A stretch of 64,000 nt of DNA from Daejeonella lutea (GTDB lineage Bacteria; Bacteroidota; Bacteroidia; Sphingobacteriales; Sphingobacteriaceae). The notes beneath the pieces were generated by a model. That model did no database searches. It was not told where the DNA came from and saw only the letters and a list, made by a program, of their open reading frames with translations. The stretch lies in NCBI RefSeq assembly GCF_900168015.1, contig NZ_FUYR01000001.1:1734943-1798942 (forward strand). Direction: 5' to 3'. The position numbers and the translations under genes were made by a program. Shown here one piece after another: positions 18,563 to 27,983 of the stretch (its first letter is position 1; each line of letters starts with the position of its first letter).

Positions 18563-20359
18563 CTAATTTTGAGCTTTTATAATCTCCTCGTAAACATAGT
18601 CTAAAACCCTTGCCCGCAAGTTAACCTTCGAAACACCATAAGTCTTATTATCGTCGGGATATACCCTGTTAGTTAAGCAGATGTACACCAAATTATACTT
18701 CGGATCAACCCAAACGTAGGTTCCCGTATATCCGCTATGTCCGTATGCAAGCTGAGAAGGATAACCTTTATTTGCCTTTTCTTCTGCTTCGGTTAATCTC
18801 GCAAAACCATAGCCACGCGGACTAACCCGGGATTGCCGTGAAGTGAACAGATCTACCGTCGCCGGATTAAAAAATTTCTCACCACCGTATGTGCCCTTGT
18901 TGAGCAGCATCTGGTAATAAATAGCAAGATCATTGGCATTCGAAAACAGTCCTGCATGGCCTTCCACACCGCCGGCCATAGCGGCACCAGGGTCATTCAC
19001 ATAGCCTTGAACAAGCATATCTCTAAACCAATTATCATTTTCTGTAGTAGGGACGATTCGCGATCGGTCGAATCGATTCCGCGGTAAAAAACCAGTAGCC
19101 TGCATTCCGAGAGGGAGATAGAATTCGTTCATTACATATTCGTTAAGTCGCCGATGAGTTACCTGTTCAACAACCTCCTTTAACATGTACATGCTGATGT
19201 CGCTGTATACAAATTTTCCCCGTGTTCCACCGTGCGACTTCAACGTTACCGGCCACATCACATCCTCAAAATAATTTGCACGCAGGAAGTAGCCGTCAGC
19301 AACTTTAACAGGATAAGCAGCCGAGGAATCTTTGCTCATCTCTCCCGGTTTAAGTAATTCGAAGAATTTGATATAAGGGAAATATCCGGCTTCGTGAAGT
19401 AAGGCTTCTTTAATTTTTATGTCGCTCTTGTCCGGGATATTTCGCGTTGTAGCCACGTATTTACTAATCAGACTGTCCAGCCCAATCATTTTTTGATCAT
19501 AAAGACGCATGATAGAGGGAGTCGTGGCTGTCACCTTAGTTACGGATGCCATATCATAAATGTCATCCAGTTTTGTGGGAACTGGCCCATCATATCTATG
19601 CGATCCGTAAGCTTTATTGAAGATGACTTTGCCGTCTTTAGCAACGAGAATTACCGCTGAAGGTGCAGAATGCGCGGCTATTCCTTCTTTCACAATTGCA
19701 TCAATACCAGAACCAAAGTTTGGGCTCAATGAAACTTCTGAAGGAACAGAATATCCTAATCTGATTTTGTCAGTATTAAAGCCACTTCCCTTCCTGAAGG
19801 TTGTACCGTAATTATTATCAAGTTTTGCTTTTGACGCCACTCCTCCAAAAATAACCTGAGCGGCAACAGACGCGGCCTCCGGAGTTTTTAGCTTCATCCA
19901 AACTACCGGCGATTTCACTTTATCTAACTTTGCCAGGGTGTTTCCGTTTCCCGATAGAACAATAATTAACCTGGTCTGGCTTTCCAGATCCGAGATGAAA
20001 TGATTTAATGCTGAATTAATGGTGCTCTGATCCGATAATTTAAGAATAACTGTATTGTACAGTTTCAGCTTCATGTGCATGAAGTTAAAACCCTCAGAAG
20101 TTTTGATCGTATCACCCCTGAAATCGACTACCGCCCAGTACTTCCGTGCGATGCTGTCAAATGCAGCCGAGTTTGGAAATCGCAGATCTAAACTCGCAAT
20201 TTTCAGGTCGCTTAAATTTTTCAGAGGAATCGTTCCATAAATATTATTAAGAACAACAGTGCTATGTTCCGCAACATTCATTCCAGCGGAGGTACCTGAT
20301 TCCTGCCCAAAAGTTATTGACGAAGCGAAAATGAGCAGTAGAGATAATATTTTTCTCAT
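18563..20359 (-). CDS. Exported serine hydrolase (class C beta-lactamase fold) with GH3-type accessory domain
   Basis: The ATG at 20359 gives a signal peptide (MRKILSLLLIFASSITFGQ). The C-terminal 370 residues are a penicillin-binding/beta-lactamase-type hydrolase. Its nucleophile motif is SVTK near residue 270, the Tyr motif is YSD, and HSG-Y-TG replaces KTG. The N-terminal 200 residues resemble the accessory domain that follows the barrel in Bacteroidota GH3-serine-hydrolase fusions (IPLKNLSDLKIASL, AAQVIFGGVASKAKL, KIRLGYSVPSEVSLSP). Here the GH3 barrel itself is absent. It is the last gene of the DeoR-AnmK-SusCD cluster, after a terminator, so it may act on peptidoglycan stem peptides or muropeptides. 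That substrate is inferred only from context. Confidence 0.87.
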   Translation of the reverse strand: MRKILSLLLIFASSITFGQESGTSAGMNVAEHSTVVLNNIYGTIPLKNLSDLKIASLDLRFPNSAAFDSIARKYWAVVDFRGDTIKTSEGFNFMHMKLKLYNTVILKLSDQSTINSALNHFISDLESQTRLIIVLSGNGNTLAKLDKVKSPVVWMKLKTPEAASVAAQVIFGGVASKAKLDNNYGTTFRKGSGFNTDKIRLGYSVPSEVSLSPNFGSGIDAIVKEGIAAHSAPSAVILVAKDGKVIFNKAYGSHRYDGPVPTKLDDIYDMASVTKVTATTPSIMRLYDQKMIGLDSLISKYVATTRNIPDKSDIKIKEALLHEAGYFPYIKFFELLKPGEMSKDSSAAYPVKVADGYFLRANYFEDVMWPVTLKSHGGTRGKFVYSDISMYMLKEVVEQVTHRRLNEYVMNEFYLPLGMQATGFLPRNRFDRSRIVPTTENDNWFRDMLVQGYVNDPGAAMAGGVEGHAGLFSNANDLAIYYQMLLNKGTYGGEKFFNPATVDLFTSRQSRVSPRGYGFARLTEAEEKANKGYPSQLAYGHSGYTGTYVWVDPKYNLVYICLTNRVYPDDNKTYGVSKVNLRARVLDYVYEEIIKAQN

Positions 20360-20369
20360 AATTGAGGTC

Positions 20370-20401
20370 AAAAAAAAGAGAGGAACAATTCGTTCCTCTC
20401 T
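20370..20401 (-). terminator. Rho-independent terminator after susD
   Basis: A perfect 10-bp stem (AGAGAGGAAC with GTTCCTCTCT) with a 5-base loop is followed on the minus strand by a run of eight T residues. It lies between the susD stop and the serine hydrolase start. The hydrolase is thus either expressed by read-through or from its own promoter. Confidence 0.88.
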
Positions 20402-20418
20402 CAGTACTTGTGTCTAAA

Positions 20419-21729
20419 TTAAATTGCAGGATCTGCAGGAGTATTTTTATTATTTATCCTTTCCTGATCCGGATAAGGATAGAAAATACGATTGCGTTCT
20501 GAGTTGTTAGCAGGCGGGGCCGGTCGACCGAATCGTCTGGTGTCATCCAACTTTAAACCGCTCAGATAAAGCTCAGCACAACGCTGCTTGTAAACTTCAA
20601 GCAGCAACGCATCTTTTGTAACCGGGCCAGTATATGCAGGAAGACCAGCATTCACACCGAAAAGATCGCCTGATGCTTGAGTTCTGACCTCATCGATCAA
20701 TGCAAGAGCTGTAGCCAAAGGACCATCAGTTCTCAGAATTGCCTCAGCTTTGATCAGCTTAATCTCATCTGGTAGATAAACCGGTATTGGAGTTGTTTGA
20801 GCGGCTGAAAATCCAGTTAAGGTAACAACCGGATCTCCGTTTAATACATCTCTTGGAGTAGTAAAATAAAACGCTAAACGTTTATCAGCTGGTTCGAACA
20901 AGCCTGCAGGTAGTCCGAAATTCTCTCTCGGACGATATGATTTGGTGACATTGTAAATTGTATACGTAGGATTCGGACTGATGGTGGTGTAGGTAAAGCT
21001 TGACTTCTTAGTCAGGTCTACCGTATTAGCACTTGTCAAGGCCTGCGCATAATTTCCTGCCATCATATTTACTCTAGCCTGCATAGCATACAGGGAATTT
21101 CTAAGGTCGAAATCCGGACCAGAAATTTGTGCAGTAAATGACGAAGATGGCGGTGTTGTGGTAATTGCAGTGATCCCAAGTCCGATGAGTCTTAGAGACT
21201 CCGCCAATACCTGGGCACGTGGCACGAAGGTTACCGGCTCAGCAATATCGCTGTTGAGGTTAGCCTGTTCAAATACCAGGGCAAGGTTAGCCAATGCAAG
21301 CGCTTTGAACAGATAAGCCTGTGCCATCATTCCGCTCAGCAGTCCCGGCTCCAGACCGGCAACGTTCGGCGCATTTGCAATCAGGTTCTCACTCATGTTC
21401 ATTTGTTTCTGCATTCCTGACCAGTAGTTCAGAATAATGCCATTTGCGCTTGGTAATGCAGTACCACCGGCCTCAAGTTCCAGGGTATTTGTGAAAGTTG
21501 CAAAGCCTTTCATCTCTCTCGCAGTAACGGTTGGAGCAAGCATTAAGTTGCCAAGTCCATTTGTTGAGTAGTTCTGTCTTATCCCGATACTAAGGGCAAT
21601 AAGACCTTCTTTAGAGTTCAGCACCTGCGCATCAGTTGCATTGTTAGGGTTTGTTTGATCCAGGTCACACGAGGAGACAAATAACACCATCACAGGAAGG
21701 AGATATTTATATATAAAATTCGTTTTCAT
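20419..21729 (-). CDS. SusD/RagB-like surface lipoprotein
   Basis: This lipoprotein caps the SusC channel and binds substrate at the cell surface. A lipobox (VLFVSSC) ends the signal peptide, and Asp-Leu-Asp follows the Cys. The protein is 436 residues, short for the family (usually 450-600). The typical TPR-like helical core and the C-terminal region are present (LLEVYKQRCAELYLSGLKLDDTRRFG, then RIFYPYPDQERINN). It starts 19 bases after susC. The neighbouring anmK gene suggests an amino-sugar or peptidoglycan-derived ligand, which is inference. Confidence 0.93.
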   Translation of the reverse strand: MKTNFIYKYLLPVMVLFVSSCDLDQTNPNNATDAQVLNSKEGLIALSIGIRQNYSTNGLGNLMLAPTVTAREMKGFATFTNTLELEAGGTALPSANGIILNYWSGMQKQMNMSENLIANAPNVAGLEPGLLSGMMAQAYLFKALALANLALVFEQANLNSDIAEPVTFVPRAQVLAESLRLIGLGITAITTTPPSSSFTAQISGPDFDLRNSLYAMQARVNMMAGNYAQALTSANTVDLTKKSSFTYTTISPNPTYTIYNVTKSYRPRENFGLPAGLFEPADKRLAFYFTTPRDVLNGDPVVTLTGFSAAQTTPIPVYLPDEIKLIKAEAILRTDGPLATALALIDEVRTQASGDLFGVNAGLPAYTGPVTKDALLLEVYKQRCAELYLSGLKLDDTRRFGRPAPPANNSERNRIFYPYPDQERINNKNTPADPAI

Positions 21730-21748
21730 CTCTTTTCAGTTTTAATAA

Positions 21749-24700
21749 TTAAAAAGTATAATTTAAGCCCACAGCAATAGTTCTTGGGATTGGAACTTCA
21801 ACAAAGTCAAAACCACGCACACCAGTACTTTGACCAGCGGCATTAGTCTCAGGATCCCATCCTTTATACTTATCAATCGATAACAGGTTCCTACCGGAAA
21901 CAGTTACTTTTAGTGGTTTATTATTCAACGCCTTTAGACGGATATCATACGAAGCTGCGATCTCTCTGAACTTTAAATAAGATCCGTCTTCAATCCAGTT
22001 TTCCATAATGCTGAACAAAGCGGTTGAAGTTCCTTTTTTAACCGTTCCGCGGAGCTCATCCTCATAACCTTTCAAACCACCATACAGATCACGATCTCCG
22101 ACACGTCTGGTAAAGTTGAACACATCATTACCATAGGACGCATCCCACTGCATTCTCAGGGTAAGATTCTTACCTACATTGAACTCATTCGTAAATGATG
22201 CAGTCCAATCCGGGTTAGGATCTCCAATAACACCTGGAAGATTACCACCAGTTGGCTGGCCAGCAGCGTTACGGCTTCTCTGCTCTGGCTGAGGGAATCC
22301 CGCAGCGTTAAGAAGTAAGGCACCAGACGCGTCACGCGCGAATTTTGTTGCATAAAATGCGCCGAGGGGATAACCATTTACTGCCGCTACCTGCCCAAAA
22401 CCACCAGGGAATGTAACTACACCACCAGGAACATCGCTAACTTTATTTTTAACCTTCGAGAAGATTAACGCTGAACTCCATTTGAAATTGCTGCTTTGAA
22501 CAGGAACACCGCGAAGCATCATTTCAAAACCTTTGTTAGTCATGTTACCAATGTTCTGATATTGAGTCAGATAACCCGTTGAAGGACGTAAGGTTACTAA
22601 AAGGAGCAGATCCTGAACTGATTTGTCGTAAAGTGATACTTCAAGACCTAACCTGTCTTTCAGGAAACTTGCATCTAAACCAATTTCCTTTTCAGTCTGG
22701 CGCTCTGGTTTAACGTCAGGATTTCCTAACTGGCCTGGAGCCGACAGTCCCGGCAAGCCCGCCAAAGAAACGTTTGCATAATTAGTAAATTGATCGTAAG
22801 GCCCTATCGCAGTTAAATTCCCTGATTTTCCGTAAGAAGCACGCAGCTTCAGGTTCGGGATAACCGAACCAAGAGCAGATTCCTTCCAGAAGTTTTCCTC
22901 GGAAATAATGTAAGATCCGCTCAGCTTAGGATAGGTCTTCCAGCGGTTGTTTACACCAAAAGAAGAAGCCACGTCCCTGCGGATAGCTCCAGTAAGATAT
23001 AGCTTGTTGGCTATGCCAAAGGTTTGCTGAACGTAGAAACCAAAAATATTCAAAGTCGAATTGAAATCTCCTGTCACAATTGATGCACCACTTGATGCTG
23101 CCTGACTAACAGGACTTAACTGAGTTCCGGTAATACTGTTAGAATTAACACGCTCCGACTGCAAGGTTCCACCAGCAGTAGTCGTCGATTCCAGCCATGA
23201 ACCAATTTTAGCTTTATAAGCCAGGTTGAGGTCGTTATTTAGCAACAAACTAATCCTGTCCGCTTTTCTAGCATACCCTGTAGTGTTTGCCGGTGTTGTG
23301 TTCCCAATTGGAATATAGGCTGTAGCAAGTTGCGTAGCATTATCAAGTCCGAGAGTATAATTAACCGAGAAATTTTTTGTCGGCTCGGCAGACAGCGTTA
23401 CGTCACCGATCAAACGGTTTGTTTGCTGATCAAAATTGAAACGATTTATCGCCTCTAAAGGATTTGTTCTTAATAAACCTGTTGGGGCTAATGTTGGATA
23501 AACCCCGGTAACAGGATCTGGATTTGGATTGACATAGTTATTGCCAAAAATAAATCCTGTCAAAGCACCCCAGGCAGAATTGATACCGCCATTCGGTAAT
23601 TCAGCACTGGTACTTCTTGTATAATTTAAACCGGTACTTAATTTCAACCAGCTGTTAAACCGCTGGTCAAATCTCAAACGACCAGTTACCCTGTTGAAAT
23701 CAGTATTTTTGATAATTCCGTTGTTTCCAAGGTATCCAGCACTCACGTAATATTGGCTGTTATCTGAACCACCGGAAACAGAAACGTTTGTTTCTGAACC
23801 TAATGCCGTTTCAAAGATCTCATCCTGGATATCGTAACGAGTCACAGGAACCTGTGTTGTGTTTGCATTTGCAGCTGCAGAAATATCAACAAAACGGAAA
23901 GGATATTCATTGTATTCTATCTTTTTCCTTAGTGAATTGCTGCGGAACTGGGTTGAAACTGAAACTACCGGGGCGCCTGATTTACCTCGCTTAGTAAATA
24001 TCTGAACCACGCCATTGCTTGCACGTGATCCGTAAATAGCTGCACCAGCTGCACCCTTAATGATTTCAATCCGATCAATATCCGCCGGGTTAATGTCAAC
24101 AAGTCTGTTCTGAGTATATCCACCCAAGTCGACAAGCTCTGCAGAACTGTTATTAACGATTACACCATCAATAATATAAAGCGGATCACTGGATCCTGCG
24201 ATCGTACTGTTACCACGTAAACGGACACTAATTCCACCCGCAGGGTTACCCGAGTTTTGGGAGATCTGGGCACCGGCAACCTTTCCGGCAAGAGCCTGGT
24301 CAACCGAGGTGGCAGCCCCACCTTCCAGTTGCTTTGCAGAAACCGTAGATATTGCATTTCCTAATTGCCTTTTACTTGTGGCCACCGTGGTACCGGTAAC
24401 TACAATCTCGTCGATGCTCAGGGCATCTTCTGTCATTTCTACGTTCAGTGTAACTCCTGCTGAGTTTAAAGCTACTGTCCGTGTGACGCTTTTATAACCG
24501 GTATAACTGATGACTACCGGGTAACTTCCGGCAGGCAAATCAGCATTCAATGTAAAGGCACCATTGACATCAGTCGATGTACCCTGATTGGTACCTGAAA
24601 TTTTAACAGCAGCCCCAATGAGTGGCTCCTTATTTCGCGCATCTGTGATAACACCCTTAATGGTGGATCGCGAAGTTTGCGCTGTTGCCAACTGACAACA

Positions 24701-24763
24701 CATAATGGCTACGACTACAAGCAGCTGTGGCCATCTTCTGAATGTTTGTAACACTTTTTCCAT
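21749..24763 (-). CDS. SusC/RagA TonB-linked outer membrane transporter
   Basis: A 1004-residue TonB-dependent channel. The signal peptide ends near residue 28 (QLATAQ). A carboxypeptidase-D-like domain follows (about 32-115, IKGVITDARNKEPLIGA), then a TonB-box region (DEIVVTG), a plug with the SusC signature (RLRGNSTIAGSSDPLYIIDGV) and a large barrel ending NYTF. It has no STN domain. It pairs with the SusD gene downstream and lies 32 bases after anmK, so the importer and the sugar kinase are probably co-transcribed. Confidence 0.96.
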   Translation of the reverse strand: MEKVLQTFRRWPQLLVVVAIMCCQLATAQTSRSTIKGVITDARNKEPLIGAAVKISGTNQGTSTDVNGAFTLNADLPAGSYPVVISYTGYKSVTRTVALNSAGVTLNVEMTEDALSIDEIVVTGTTVATSKRQLGNAISTVSAKQLEGGAATSVDQALAGKVAGAQISQNSGNPAGGISVRLRGNSTIAGSSDPLYIIDGVIVNNSSAELVDLGGYTQNRLVDINPADIDRIEIIKGAAGAAIYGSRASNGVVQIFTKRGKSGAPVVSVSTQFRSNSLRKKIEYNEYPFRFVDISAAANANTTQVPVTRYDIQDEIFETALGSETNVSVSGGSDNSQYYVSAGYLGNNGIIKNTDFNRVTGRLRFDQRFNSWLKLSTGLNYTRSTSAELPNGGINSAWGALTGFIFGNNYVNPNPDPVTGVYPTLAPTGLLRTNPLEAINRFNFDQQTNRLIGDVTLSAEPTKNFSVNYTLGLDNATQLATAYIPIGNTTPANTTGYARKADRISLLLNNDLNLAYKAKIGSWLESTTTAGGTLQSERVNSNSITGTQLSPVSQAASSGASIVTGDFNSTLNIFGFYVQQTFGIANKLYLTGAIRRDVASSFGVNNRWKTYPKLSGSYIISEENFWKESALGSVIPNLKLRASYGKSGNLTAIGPYDQFTNYANVSLAGLPGLSAPGQLGNPDVKPERQTEKEIGLDASFLKDRLGLEVSLYDKSVQDLLLLVTLRPSTGYLTQYQNIGNMTNKGFEMMLRGVPVQSSNFKWSSALIFSKVKNKVSDVPGGVVTFPGGFGQVAAVNGYPLGAFYATKFARDASGALLLNAAGFPQPEQRSRNAAGQPTGGNLPGVIGDPNPDWTASFTNEFNVGKNLTLRMQWDASYGNDVFNFTRRVGDRDLYGGLKGYEDELRGTVKKGTSTALFSIMENWIEDGSYLKFREIAASYDIRLKALNNKPLKVTVSGRNLLSIDKYKGWDPETNAAGQSTGVRGFDFVEVPIPRTIAVGLNYTF

Positions 24764-24795
24764 ACTTCTGATTTTTAATTGATTTGTTAATTTAG

Positions 24796-25989
24796 CTATT
24801 TAGGGAAACTGACTTTCCCCATTGACACAGTAGGTACGCCCGGACGGTCGCCAAAAGGCGTATTACCACCGGCCACTGCCTCATTTGCCAGCAAAGCAAA
24901 TAACACAGCTTCTTTAGCATCCGGATTAATCCCAAGATCGGATGTAAATTTTAACTTCCGGTTGAAATGTTCTTCCACATAGTTCACCAGAAGTGGATTA
25001 TACATTCCTCCACCACTTAAATAAATTTCAAATTCTCCTCTACCCTTCACGGATTCTTCTATAGCCATTATAATACCTTTCGCAGAGAATAAGGCCAGGG
25101 TTGCCATTACATCTTCATTGGAAAGATTATTTTGCCCTGACCGAGCCATCGCACCGTTTAAATATTCCAGACTGAACAGCTCAGGACCCGTAGTTTTAGG
25201 AAAACCTGCCTGATAAAACGGATGATCCAGCAATGCGTTGAGCAAGCCTACGTCGGGCTTACCGGAACTAGCGATTTCGGCATTTTTGTCATAATATTTA
25301 CCAGGATACTTCAGTTGAACAAATTGATCCATCAGCGTATTTCCTGGGCCAACATCTGAAGAGAAAAAACCTGTTGAATGGCCAGAAGGCAGAAAAGTAA
25401 AATTGGCGATTCCACCAATATTTAACATGATCCGGTTCTCCGTTGCACTTGAAAAGATCAGGTAATCACCATACACAGCCAAAGGCGCACCCTCGCCGCC
25501 TGCAGCTATGTGCTTTTGACGAAAATCACTCAATGTCGTGATTCCGGTCTTCATCGCAAGATGGTCTGCATCTCCGATTTGAAGGGTTGCGTTCGGGTAG
25601 CCCGTGATGCCATGCTGATGTGATGGAGCATGGTAAATACTTTGACCATGACTGGCAATTAAATCGATGTCATCTGGTGAAATGTTCCATTCAGCGAGGC
25701 ATTCCAGAATTAATTCAGCGTAATAAGTTCCGATAACCGCGTTGAGCAGGGTGATCTTTTCCAGATCGGCAAACTTCTTTGCAAAAATAGACTTAAGATC
25801 TTCTTTGAATTCCGCTTTATAGTCTTTGGTTACGAAGTTTAAGACCTTAATTTGGGTGCCAAGGCCGCTCCCTTGGAACTCACAAACGGCAATATCTAGT
25901 CCGTCGAAGGAGGTACCAGACATTAAACCGATTATTCGTCTAACCGGCTTAGACGCAACATCGTATAAATTCTGAATATTAGCATTCAT
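24796..25989 (-). CDS. anmK: Anhydro-N-acetylmuramic acid kinase
   Basis: It cleaves and phosphorylates 1,6-anhydro-MurNAc to MurNAc-6-phosphate with ATP, a peptidoglycan recycling step. The family signature GLMSGTSFDGLDIA is at residues about 21-34, followed by ASHGQSIYH, NIGGIANFTF, DVGPGNTLMD and YLSGGGMYNP. The length of 397 residues is normal. The MurQ etherase that would act next is not in the window. Its place between a DeoR regulator and SusCD suggests that it serves imported as well as recycled anhydro-sugars. Confidence 0.95.
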   Translation of the reverse strand: MNANIQNLYDVASKPVRRIIGLMSGTSFDGLDIAVCEFQGSGLGTQIKVLNFVTKDYKAEFKEDLKSIFAKKFADLEKITLLNAVIGTYYAELILECLAEWNISPDDIDLIASHGQSIYHAPSHQHGITGYPNATLQIGDADHLAMKTGITTLSDFRQKHIAAGGEGAPLAVYGDYLIFSSATENRIMLNIGGIANFTFLPSGHSTGFFSSDVGPGNTLMDQFVQLKYPGKYYDKNAEIASSGKPDVGLLNALLDHPFYQAGFPKTTGPELFSLEYLNGAMARSGQNNLSNEDVMATLALFSAKGIIMAIEESVKGRGEFEIYLSGGGMYNPLLVNYVEEHFNRKLKFTSDLGINPDAKEAVLFALLANEAVAGGNTPFGDRPGVPTVSMGKVSFPK

Positions 25990-26165
25990 TTTTTATTGGA
26001 TCGAGAGCAATTATCAATCATAATAAACGAAAAAAAGAGCTTTAAACTTTTTAAAATAATTGATATTTAATGCAATGTGGGGAGATTTTCATCACAAACC
26101 AAATTATTTTGCACGCTTTTATAAAAACCTGCAAAATACTGCAAGGCCTGGTGTCTAACTTATCT

Positions 26166-26909
26166 TTATATCAGTTTTACTTTCTTAGAATACTGCTGGA
26201 AGCTTTCATGCTTTTTATCTAAATCAGTGATCATGTACTTGATATCACCCAGACCACACACTTTCATTTTCTGAAAGGAATTTAATTTCTCAGCAATGGT
26301 CAGAATTGCTGTTTCTGACGCTGCTTTGATCATCCCCTTTTTCACCTGGACGACCTCCCAGTCAGAATCTGTCACACCGTCCTTTATCGAAACACTATTT
26401 GCACCCAGAAAGCACAGGTCAGCATGGATCTCGCTGAGCTGATGGATTACCTGTGAACCGACAAGGATCTGAGAATTTGAAGAAAGTTTCCCGGCTATAA
26501 GATGTACTTCAAGATTTGGAGATTCAGCCAGTTCTAAAGCTACCAGGGGACTTATAGTAAAAAAAGTGCAATGCAGCTGCTCAGGAACCATCCGAGCTAA
26601 TTCGATCATGGTCGTTCCCCCACCTACCAGGATAACCATCCCATCCTCAATTAATCCGAGGGCACGTCGCGCAATCTCCTTTTTTGCGTCCTTTTTATAC
26701 ACCCCCCGTTCTGAAAAGGGAGAATGAAATGACCGGGATATTGCCCCGCCATGCACTTTTAATATCAGTCCGCTTTCTGTGAGCTCATTCAAATCCCGTC
26801 GGATAGTATCTTCGGAAACACTTAATTGCAGGCTGAGCTCTGCAGACAAAACTTTGTTATGAATGTTTATTTGGCTGATTATGTAATTTAATCGTTCTTC
26901 CTTGAGCAT
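26166..26909 (-). CDS. DeoR-family transcriptional regulator
   Basis: A sugar-phosphate-responsive repressor. An N-terminal winged helix (residues about 1-55: LSAELSLQLSVSEDTIRRDLNEL, GLILKVHGGAI) precedes a DeoR C-terminal sensor domain with ILVGGGTTMIELARM and the late DL-CFLGANSVS segment. The ATG at 26909 gives the usual MLKEERLNYII start; an in-frame codon at 26933 is less likely. It heads the AnmK-SusCD cluster, 177 bases before anmK, and is the obvious candidate regulator. MurNAc-6-P or a similar ester is a plausible effector, not shown by sequence. Confidence 0.93.
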   Translation of the reverse strand: MLKEERLNYIISQINIHNKVLSAELSLQLSVSEDTIRRDLNELTESGLILKVHGGAISRSFHSPFSERGVYKKDAKKEIARRALGLIEDGMVILVGGGTTMIELARMVPEQLHCTFFTISPLVALELAESPNLEVHLIAGKLSSNSQILVGSQVIHQLSEIHADLCFLGANSVSIKDGVTDSDWEVVQVKKGMIKAASETAILTIAEKLNSFQKMKVCGLGDIKYMITDLDKKHESFQQYSKKVKLI

Positions 26910-26945
26910 GAGCAGTGTCAATTGGGGAGACAAATTAGGAAAAAC

Positions 26946-26987
26946 TGTTGAAAGTTGACGGTTGACAGTTCACGGTTGACAGTTGAC
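26946..26987. repeat. Short tandem repeat tract, (GGTTGACAGTT)-like
   Basis: Imperfect copies of a 7-10-base unit (AGTTGACGGTTGACAGTT, CACGGTTGACAGTTGAC) lie just upstream of the DeoR gene. The same unit in the opposite orientation is found at 56086-56136. It sits 70 bases from a second repeat family at 27056. Confidence 0.8.
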
Positions 26988-27055
26988 TAAAAACGTACCG
27001 GGTTCAATTAACTCCTGACTGACCATTAACTTCCACACCACCCTATCCCATTGTC

Positions 27056-27103
27056 CTGACTTCCTACTTCTAACCTCCGACTTCAGACTTCCGACCTCCC
27101 ACC
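27056..27103. repeat. Short tandem repeat tract, (CTTCCGAC)-like
   Basis: Imperfect copies of ACTTCC-TACTTC-TAACCTCCGACTTC-AGACTTCCGACCTCC are present, the reverse complement of the GGAAGTCGGA tract at 55993-56050. Together with the tract at 26946 this forms an inverted copy of the composite repeat found at 55993-56136. Confidence 0.8.
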
Positions 27104-27163
27104 ATCAAGATCATTTCCCAAAACCTTCCCTTCCCTATTCTGTTATCTCCTAAAACTACAACT

Positions 27164-27610
27164 ATGAACTTTGCAAAATCACTAATAGCAGGCTTTGCCG
27201 GTGCAGCAGCACTTAATATCCTGCATGAAACTATGAGAAAATTTGACAGCGAGGCTCCAAGGATGGATCTTGTTGGAGAACAGGCAGTAAAGAAATCTGC
27301 TGAGGCGATGAATGTTGATGCACCGACTGGTAAAAAACTTTATGGAATAACGCTGGCCGGAGATATGGTTACGAATGCTTCGTATTTTGCCGCAATCGGG
27401 ATGGGTGGCCGGAAATTTATGCTTCTCCGTGCCATAGGGGCAGGAATATCCGCTGGAATTGCGGCGGTTAAAGCGCCTAAACCTATGGGTTTAAATGAAA
27501 AACACGTAGCTAATAGTGATAAGAGGGAAATAATGACTGTTGCTTATTACGTTTTCGGTGCGATAGTGACCGCAGGTGTACTAAGTCTCATGGGGAAAAA
27601 ATCCGCTTAA
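27164..27610 (+). CDS. Hypothetical protein with Gly/Ala-rich membrane segments
   Basis: The 148-residue product has three likely membrane-associated segments, each rich in Gly and Ala (about residues 5-22, 62-100 and 122-142), and a basic end (MGKKSA). I see no catalytic motif. Small proteins of this type (AGFAGAAALNILHETMRK at the start) recur in Sphingobacteriaceae without known function. It stands alone, separated from the DeoR gene by repeat tracts, and is followed by a hairpin. Confidence 0.8.
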   Translation: MNFAKSLIAGFAGAAALNILHETMRKFDSEAPRMDLVGEQAVKKSAEAMNVDAPTGKKLYGITLAGDMVTNASYFAAIGMGGRKFMLLRAIGAGISAGIAAVKAPKPMGLNEKHVANSDKREIMTVAYYVFGAIVTAGVLSLMGKKSA

Positions 27611-27619
27611 AAATTCAAT

Positions 27620-27650
27620 GGTATTGCTTGCAGTAACAGCGGGCAATACC
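27620..27650. terminator. Hairpin between convergent genes, possible terminator
   Basis: An 8-bp stem (GGTATTGC with GCAATACC) encloses a loop of about 15 bases, 9 bases after the plus-strand stop. No strong T run follows on the plus strand, while on the minus strand a short ATTTTTA follows after a few bases. It could terminate either unit weakly. Confidence 0.35.
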
Positions 27651-27700
27651 AATTCTATATCAATTCAAAATTACCAGATCAATATTTGCATCCCTGGTTG

Positions 27701-27910
27701 TCAGGCAACTTGATTGATAAGCAAGTCTTTGATCATCACAAGGCGTTCATAAAAAACTGCTGCGACAGGTTCTTCACCCACTGCCTTCAACGCTTGTAAA
27801 TGCCCCTGTATAAAATCAGGGACATTAATTATTTTAACTCCTTCAGACACGAAGATCGTATCAGGCAAAATTACCGAGCTGAAAAATGCATGTAGTTCAT
27901 CTAAAGCCAT
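27701..27910 (-). CDS. Small conserved-type hypothetical protein (DUF6965-like)
   Basis: A 69-residue protein without signal peptide or membrane segment. The pattern LHAFFSSVILPDTIFVSEGV followed by VPDFIQGHLQALKAVG and a helical end LVMIKDLLIN resembles small Bacteroidota proteins that I believe are grouped as DUF6965; I cannot verify this here. Coding-like composition and an ATG start support a real gene. Function unknown. Confidence 0.65.
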   Translation of the reverse strand: MALDELHAFFSSVILPDTIFVSEGVKIINVPDFIQGHLQALKAVGEEPVAAVFYERLVMIKDLLINQVA

Positions 27911-27983
27911 AAATTGAAACTTTTAAAGGTGAGGTTTACAATCCTGTAGACTATCGTATCCTATAACACAAAAATTAGACCAG

